The translations under genes were made by a program, and so were the position numbers. This document shows positions 7,009 to 10,597 of a DNA stretch of 10,597 bases, one piece after another (position 1 is the stretch's first letter; each line of letters opens with the position of its first letter). Where the stretch lies: positions 1 to 10,597 of the forward strand of contig JACMRS010000031.1 of the NCBI GenBank assembly GCA_014376345.1, written 5' to 3'. This DNA comes from Bacteroidia bacterium. GTDB lineage: Bacteria; Bacteroidota; Bacteroidia; NS11-12g; UBA955. The notes beneath the pieces were generated by a model that saw nothing but the letters and a program-made list of their open reading frames with translations, did not search any database and was not told the DNA's origin.

Positions 7009-8028
7009 TTAAGAATTGAAAATTCTAACAACCATTTCAATCATTAACTGTCCTTGATCTGTGCCGGTATCGTTGAAACCTTTGCTTTTTAGATCATAAA
7101 ATTTAAGAAGTCCGAAAATCTTTTCAATTGATGCGGGTGAATAATTACTTGATGCCTGAGCATAATCATCAAGGAAATATTCGTTTACACCCAATGCCAA
7201 AGCTATTTCTTTCTTACTTTTAGTGCGCATACTTTGATAAGAATAAATCTTGCTGTAATAGCTGTAAAGACTGGAAATTATAAGAATAAGGGGATTGTTT
7301 TTCGGATTTGTAGCGAAATAATTTACAATTTGAATAGCTTTATTAAACTGTTTTGATCCTAATGCTTTCTGAAGTTCGAAAATGTTAAATTCTTTACTGA
7401 TTCCAATATTTTCTTCAATGTGGGTAAAATTGATAGATTTCACATCCGGTTTGAGATTCAGAACCATTTTATCAATTTCATTAGTAATTTTAGCCAGATC
7501 ATTTCCAAGATATTCAATTATAAGTTGTCTGGCTTTATGATCAATGCTATATCCTTTAGAACTGAAATATTTTTCAACAATTGGGCCTATTTCATAATCT
7601 CTAAGCTTATCGCAGGTAATGCTCTCATATTTAGAAAACAGTTTGCCTGTTTTTTTTCTGCGGTCAATTTTTTTCCCTCTGTAACAAATTACGAGAACCG
7701 TAGATTTCATTGGGTTTTCGAGGTAGCTTTCCAACTGTTCAATGTCAGACAGGTTTTGTGCTTCCCTAACAATTATAAGCTGTCTTTCCGCCATCATTGG
7801 ATAACGGCGGGCAGCCATAATCAAATCAAGACATTTAGTTTCTTTCCCGTAAGTGATTATCTGGTTAAAACTTTTCTCTTCAGGTTTTAGAGCTTTTTCT
7901 TCTATTTCGTGGGAAAGAGCATCTATAAAATAAGTTTCTTCGCCTTCAAGCAGGTACACAGGTGAAAACTTCCCTTTCGAAATGTCGGAAAGGATTTGTT
8001 CATATTTTATAACTGCGGCATTTGCCAT
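7009..8028 (-). CDS. holA: DNA polymerase III subunit delta
   Basis: At 339 residues this is the normal length for the family. Delta is the clamp-loader subunit that opens the beta sliding clamp so it can be placed on primed DNA, in the cytoplasmic replisome. Visible family features are the N-terminal strand and degenerate nucleotide-binding-like loop PVYLLEGEETYFID (23-36), YPMMAERQLIIVREA (76-90), the middle-domain segment LGNDLAKITNEIDKM (174-188) and the linker FNIFELQKALG (214-224) leading into the helical C-terminal collar domain. The ATG gives a natural N-terminus with family-typical spacing to the first motif. The gene is divergent from the HsdR-N-like gene with only 40 bases between start codons, so each promoter must overlap the other gene's leader or coding sequence. 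No perfect TAnnTTTG is seen for holA. It is most likely the essential single copy. Confidence 0.95.
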   Translation of the reverse strand: MANAAVIKYEQILSDISKGKFSPVYLLEGEETYFIDALSHEIEEKALKPEEKSFNQIITYGKETKCLDLIMAARRYPMMAERQLIIVREAQNLSDIEQLESYLENPMKSTVLVICYRGKKIDRRKKTGKLFSKYESITCDKLRDYEIGPIVEKYFSSKGYSIDHKARQLIIEYLGNDLAKITNEIDKMVLNLKPDVKSINFTHIEENIGISKEFNIFELQKALGSKQFNKAIQIVNYFATNPKNNPLILIISSLYSYYSKIYSYQSMRTKSKKEIALALGVNEYFLDDYAQASSNYSPASIEKIFGLLKFYDLKSKGFNDTGTDQGQLMIEMVVRIFNS

Positions 8029-8068
8029 TAATCTAAGCTATTGTTTAAATAATTTGTAATATTGCGGT

Positions 8069-8542
8069 GTGCAAAGGCTAAATTTTCAGCAATATCAATT
8101 CAGCATCGAAAACCGCCTGCAAAAAAAGGTAATTTTTGACAATATCAGGAAAAAATTTGTCCCACTTACACCCGAAGAATGGGTAAGGCAGCATGTAGTG
8201 TCATTTCTGACAGTTGAAAAACATTTTCCAGCCGGACTTTTAAGCCTTGAAAGACAGCTTATTTTAAATGGACTGAATAAAAGAACTGATATAGTTGCAT
8301 ATAATAAGCTGGCCGAACCGGTTTTAATTGTAGAATGTAAAGCACCTGAAGTGCCGGTAACTAAAAAAGTTTTTGAACAGATTGCCCGGTATAACCTTAA
8401 ATTAAAAGTTCCCTTTTTGATGGTTAGCAACGGAATTAACCATTATTATTGTTTTGCTGACTGGAAAAACAATAAAATTAATTTTATTGAAAGTTTGCCA
8501 CCTTTTAATGAAATTGAAAATACAGTTGTAGTTGAAAATTAG
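8069..8542 (+). CDS. Lone HsdR N-terminal-like (PD-(D/E)XK nuclease fold) protein
   Basis: A 157-residue protein resembling the N-terminal nuclease domain of type I restriction HsdR subunits (HSDR_N_2 family), with no helicase or translocase part and no hsdM or hsdS nearby. Candidate nuclease residues are D74 (KRTDIVAY), E89 and K91 (LIVECKAPE), and Q104/Y108 (EQIARYN), which fits the PD-(D/E)XK plus QxxxY arrangement. PEEWVRQHVV (35-44) and NGINHYYC (121-128) are conserved in the Bacteroidota homologues I recall. The start is GTG at 8069: an in-frame TAA lies at 8057-8059, no ATG or TTG lies between, and family members begin with M-Q-x-L-N-F. It is probably co-transcribed with nhaD (10-base gap). 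It is often annotated as a restriction enzyme, but its real role is unknown. A weak -7-like ATAATTTG at 8049-8056 would give an almost leaderless mRNA. Confidence 0.9.
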   Translation: MQRLNFQQYQFSIENRLQKKVIFDNIRKKFVPLTPEEWVRQHVVSFLTVEKHFPAGLLSLERQLILNGLNKRTDIVAYNKLAEPVLIVECKAPEVPVTKKVFEQIARYNLKLKVPFLMVSNGINHYYCFADWKNNKINFIESLPPFNEIENTVVVEN

Positions 8543-8552
8543 ATTTTAGAAT

Positions 8553-9845
8553 ATGTCATTGATCATAATTATAGTATTTGTTTTAGGGTATGCGGCAATC
8601 GCATTTGAACACCCTTTAAAGTTGAATAAAACCGCACCGGCTTTGGTTACAGGTGTACTTTGCTGGACTGTTTATGCAATGTCCGGTGCTGAACACGCCG
8701 AAGTGAGCTCTGAACTTTCTCACCATTTAAGTGGAATATCTGAAATATTGTTTTTCCTTCTCGGTGCTATGACCATTGTCGAACTTATTGATGCTCATGA
8801 AGGATTTACAGTTATTACAGGCAGAATAAAAACCACTGATCCTGTAAAACTGATGTGGATTATTTGTCTGATTGCTTTCGTATTGGCCGCAGTGCTTGAT
8901 AATCTTGCTGCATCAATTGTTGCAGTAACTCTAAGTCGTAAACTGATAACAAATACGGATCTCAGAAAATATTATGCCGGTATGATTATTATAGCTGCCA
9001 ATGCAGGTGGTCTTTGGTCGCCGATCGGCTCTGTTACTACAACCATGCTTTGGATAGGAGAGAGGATTACTGCTCAGGCAGCTATAACTACCCTTATTTT
9101 ACCGGGTATTATCAATCTTTTAGTGCCACTTATGATTATGCAGGTTGTATTGAAGAGAAAACTTAAAAAACATTTTGCCGGAATGACAGTTACCGAAGAT
9201 ATTAGTAATGCATCAACCGAACGTGGAAGCGCTTTAATGTTTTATATAGGTATTGGCGCTTTGCTTTTAGTGCCTGTATTTAAAACAATAACGCATCTGC
9301 CACCTTATTCAGGAATGTTATTAAGTCTTGGACTGGTTTGGTTTTTTTCTGAAATTATTCATAAGGATAAAGATGAAGAGGAGAAAAAACCACTGTCAGT
9401 TTCTTCAGCTTTAAGCAGAATCGACACCTCAAGTGTACTTTTCTTTTTAGGGATATTAATTGCAATTGCTGCCCTTGAATCTACCGGAATGCTGAAAGCT
9501 ACTGCTGTTGGTTTAGATAAATTTGTTGGAAATCTGGATGTAATTGCAATAATTATCGGGCTGGCATCGGCAATTGTAGACAACGTGCCATTGGTGGCAG
9601 CCTCCATGGGAATGTATGATATTAATACTTTTCCTATAGATGATAAATTATGGGGATTTTTAGCATATACCGCCGGAACAGGTGGCAGTGTACTGATAAT
9701 TGGTTCTGCAGCAGGAGTGGCAGTGATGGGTATGGAGAAACTGGATTTTATATGGTTTATGAAAAAAATTAGTCTGCTTGCTCTTTTAGGTTTTTTTGCA
9801 GGGAGTGCAGTATATTTGTTGCTATATCCACTGTTGCATAATTAG
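8553..9845 (+). CDS. nhaD: Na+/H+ antiporter, NhaD family
   Basis: A 430-residue inner-membrane protein with about 12 hydrophobic segments, of the ion-transporter superfamily (NhaD, TC 2.A.62). The family exports Na+ (and Li+) in exchange for H+ and supports salt and alkaline pH tolerance. Two related halves are visible: LDNLAASIVAV (115-125) and VDNVPLVAASMGMY (342-355) are the paired D-N motifs, with D116 and D343 as likely ion-binding residues. Each is followed by a glycine-rich stretch, NAGGLWSPIGSVTTTMLW (150-167) and AGTGGSVLIIGSAAG (374-388). A charged cytoplasmic-type loop (270-290, KDKDEEEKKP) separates the halves. It starts with ATG 10 bases after the HsdR-N-like gene and has no promoter of its own that I can see. 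No regulatory element such as a Na+ riboswitch is recognised. Length is normal for the family. Confidence 0.93.
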   Translation: MSLIIIIVFVLGYAAIAFEHPLKLNKTAPALVTGVLCWTVYAMSGAEHAEVSSELSHHLSGISEILFFLLGAMTIVELIDAHEGFTVITGRIKTTDPVKLMWIICLIAFVLAAVLDNLAASIVAVTLSRKLITNTDLRKYYAGMIIIAANAGGLWSPIGSVTTTMLWIGERITAQAAITTLILPGIINLLVPLMIMQVVLKRKLKKHFAGMTVTEDISNASTERGSALMFYIGIGALLLVPVFKTITHLPPYSGMLLSLGLVWFFSEIIHKDKDEEEKKPLSVSSALSRIDTSSVLFFLGILIAIAALESTGMLKATAVGLDKFVGNLDVIAIIIGLASAIVDNVPLVAASMGMYDINTFPIDDKLWGFLAYTAGTGGSVLIIGSAAGVAVMGMEKLDFIWFMKKISLLALLGFFAGSAVYLLLYPLLHN

Positions 9846-9857
9846 GATATAAAACTA

Positions 9858-9893
9858 AAACACACTAAACACACAAAAATGAAACACACTAAA
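9858..9893 (+). repeat. 12-base direct repeat spanning the leader and start of the barrel gene
   Basis: AAACACACTAAA occurs at 9858-9869 and again at 9882-9893, 24 bases apart, with a related ACACAAAA between. The second copy encodes the first codons after the ATG (9879-9881). The leader is almost purely A and C and so likely unstructured, which may help ribosome entry where no Shine-Dalgarno is present. The functional reading is inference. Confidence 0.5.
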
Positions 9894-10442
9894 ATTTTTA
9901 TCGCTGTTATTTTTATAACGGCATTTCAGCAAAATGGTTTTTCCCAGGCAAAAGATTATAAATTACTGAAATTTGATTTTTCATTAGGAGCTGCATTTCC
10001 TGCTAAGCAAGGAATTGGTTTTGTAACTGCATTTGAGCCAAAGGTTAATATTTCTAATAAATTTGCGGTAGGTTTAAAAGCTGAAGTTGCTTTGATGGCC
10101 AGAGGAGCATCATTTAATCAGAATGGCGGATCATTAAATGTTGTCACAAATTTCATGGTTCAGCCAACTGTAGATTTTTACATAACGAAATTAATTTTCA
10201 GACCCTTTGTTGGAATAGGCGCAGGTGTTTATAATTTTGGAAGTAATGAAAATACGACTGCGGATTCAAAGCAAAGTGATTTTGAAAAAGTTTCACTTTT
10301 TGGAATTTGTCCGCGTGTTGGTTTTGAAGTATGGCATTTCAGAGTTTCCGGTGAATATAATATTGTTCCAAAAACAGGTGTGGTAGATAATAACTATGCT
10401 TCAGTTAAGCTTGGTTTCTTTTTTGGAGGCGGAAAGAAGTAG
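9879..10442 (+). CDS. Small outer-membrane beta-barrel protein
   Basis: A 187-residue exported protein. The signal peptide is about residues 1-23 (GFSQ end). The mature part (~164 residues) shows alternating beta strands such as KFDFSLGAAFPA, FAVGLKAEVALMA, FRPFVGIGAGVYNFG, FGICPRVGFEVWHFRVSGEYNI and a final YASVKLGFFFGGGKK, consistent with an 8-stranded porin-like barrel (OMP_b-brl). The ending GFFFGGGKK is common in Bacteroidota small barrels. It begins 33 bases after nhaD and may be its last operon gene. An exact -7-like TATATTTG at 9811-9818 inside nhaD lacks a well-spaced TTG, so a separate promoter is uncertain. It has no obvious similarity to the paired barrels at 1608-2901. Role unknown. 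Confidence 0.8.
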   Translation: MKHTKIFIAVIFITAFQQNGFSQAKDYKLLKFDFSLGAAFPAKQGIGFVTAFEPKVNISNKFAVGLKAEVALMARGASFNQNGGSLNVVTNFMVQPTVDFYITKLIFRPFVGIGAGVYNFGSNENTTADSKQSDFEKVSLFGICPRVGFEVWHFRVSGEYNIVPKTGVVDNNYASVKLGFFFGGGKK

Positions 10443-10447
10443 TTGGG

Positions 10448-10508
10448 GAATTTCTGATTTGAGGATTTCTGATTTGAGATTTGTGATTTGAGATTTTGTC
10501 ATTTTGAG
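10448..10508. repeat. Degenerate tandem repeat, about four 14-16 base units
   Basis: Four units follow each other without gaps: GAATTTCTGATTTGAG (10448-10463), GATTTCTGATTTGAG (10464-10478), ATTTGTGATTTGAG (10479-10492) and ATTTTGTCATTTTGAG (10493-10508). The last unit merges into the interspersed-type repeat that follows. It sits immediately after the barrel gene stop, and no hairpin terminator is visible here. Confidence 0.75.
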
Positions 10509-10597
10509 CGTAATTTCATTTTGTGGTATTCCGCATTAATTAAATGAAGTGAAGAATCTCACATGCAGTCATCAGATTTATCAGTTGGTCATTTTGA
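10498..10597. repeat. Probable interspersed intergenic repeat, running off the window end
   Basis: GTCATTTTGAGCG at 10498-10510 and AATGAAGTGAAGAATCTCAC near 10543-10562 resemble the GTCATTTCGAGCG...GAAGAATCTC element scattered between genes in many Bacteroidota genomes. The opening GTCATTTTGA recurs at 10588-10597, exactly 90 bases later, as if a second copy begins at the edge. No coding potential is seen. The family assignment is from memory and uncertain. Confidence 0.55.

Noticed and set aside
7420..7890. 156-codon open frame on the plus strand, opposite holA
   Set aside because: It is wholly inside the well-supported holA gene, its translation is rich in Phe, Asn and Ile with no family resemblance, and it has no promoter or neighbour context.
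8095..8430. 111-codon minus-strand frame opposite the HsdR-N-like gene
   Set aside because: It is a shadow of a conserved nuclease-fold gene; its translation shows no recognisable domain.
8069..8542. Part of a type I restriction-modification or other defence system
   Set aside because: There is no methyltransferase, specificity subunit, helicase, transposase or other defence gene nearby. The neighbours are holA and an ion antiporter, so a housekeeping context is more likely.
9359..9607. 82-codon minus-strand frame opposite nhaD
   Set aside because: It is antisense to conserved membrane segments of NhaD and has no independent support. The same applies to the short frames at 1092-1370, 3181-3384, 4031-4213 and 6474-6662.
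10448..10597. CRISPR array
   Set aside because: The units are 14-16 bases, degenerate and contiguous with no spacers, and no cas genes are present.

Overview
This AT-rich window looks like chromosomal DNA from a Bacteroidota bacterium that secretes proteins through the type IX secretion system (T9SS). Four lines of evidence support this. Three proteins end in T9SS-type C-terminal domains: one type B (gliding-motility-associated) and two type A. Two strong promoter candidates match the Bacteroidota pattern TTG-N(17-23)-TAnnTTTG. Shine-Dalgarno sequences are not evident. The holA gene sits next to a lone HsdR-N-like gene, an arrangement I recall from other Bacteroidota. Genus cannot be told from the sequence.

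Layout, left to right. (1) 1-1560 (+): the 3' part of a large secreted protein, open at the window edge, with a carbohydrate-binding-like N-terminal region, Ig-like modules and a type B sorting domain. (2) 2901-1608 (-): two adjacent small outer-membrane beta-barrel-like genes, one base apart, that appear to be diverged tandem duplicates. (3) 3072-4415 (+): a secreted M43 (pappalysin-like) zinc metalloprotease with a type A sorting domain, followed by a strong hairpin terminator. (4) 6894-4642 (-): a secreted Asp-box (BNR) beta-propeller protein and, downstream of its terminator, an independently transcribed cold-shock protein with its own promoter and terminator. (5) 8028-7009 (-): DNA polymerase III delta subunit (holA). 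(6) 8069-10442 (+): a lone PD-(D/E)XK nuclease-like HsdR-N protein, an NhaD-type Na+/H+ antiporter and an outer-membrane beta-barrel protein. (7) 10443-10597: no gene, but a degenerate tandem repeat running into what looks like an interspersed intergenic repeat cut by the window end.

The genes do not form one pathway. The left two thirds is mostly cell-envelope and exported functions (T9SS cargo and barrels) with no T9SS machinery genes. The right third is housekeeping (replication clamp loading, ion homeostasis) with one poorly understood nuclease-fold protein between them. I do not see a convincing new multi-gene system. The items most worth a second look are the lone nuclease-like gene with its GTG start, the duplicated barrel pair, the Asp-box secreted protein and the repeat at the right edge.
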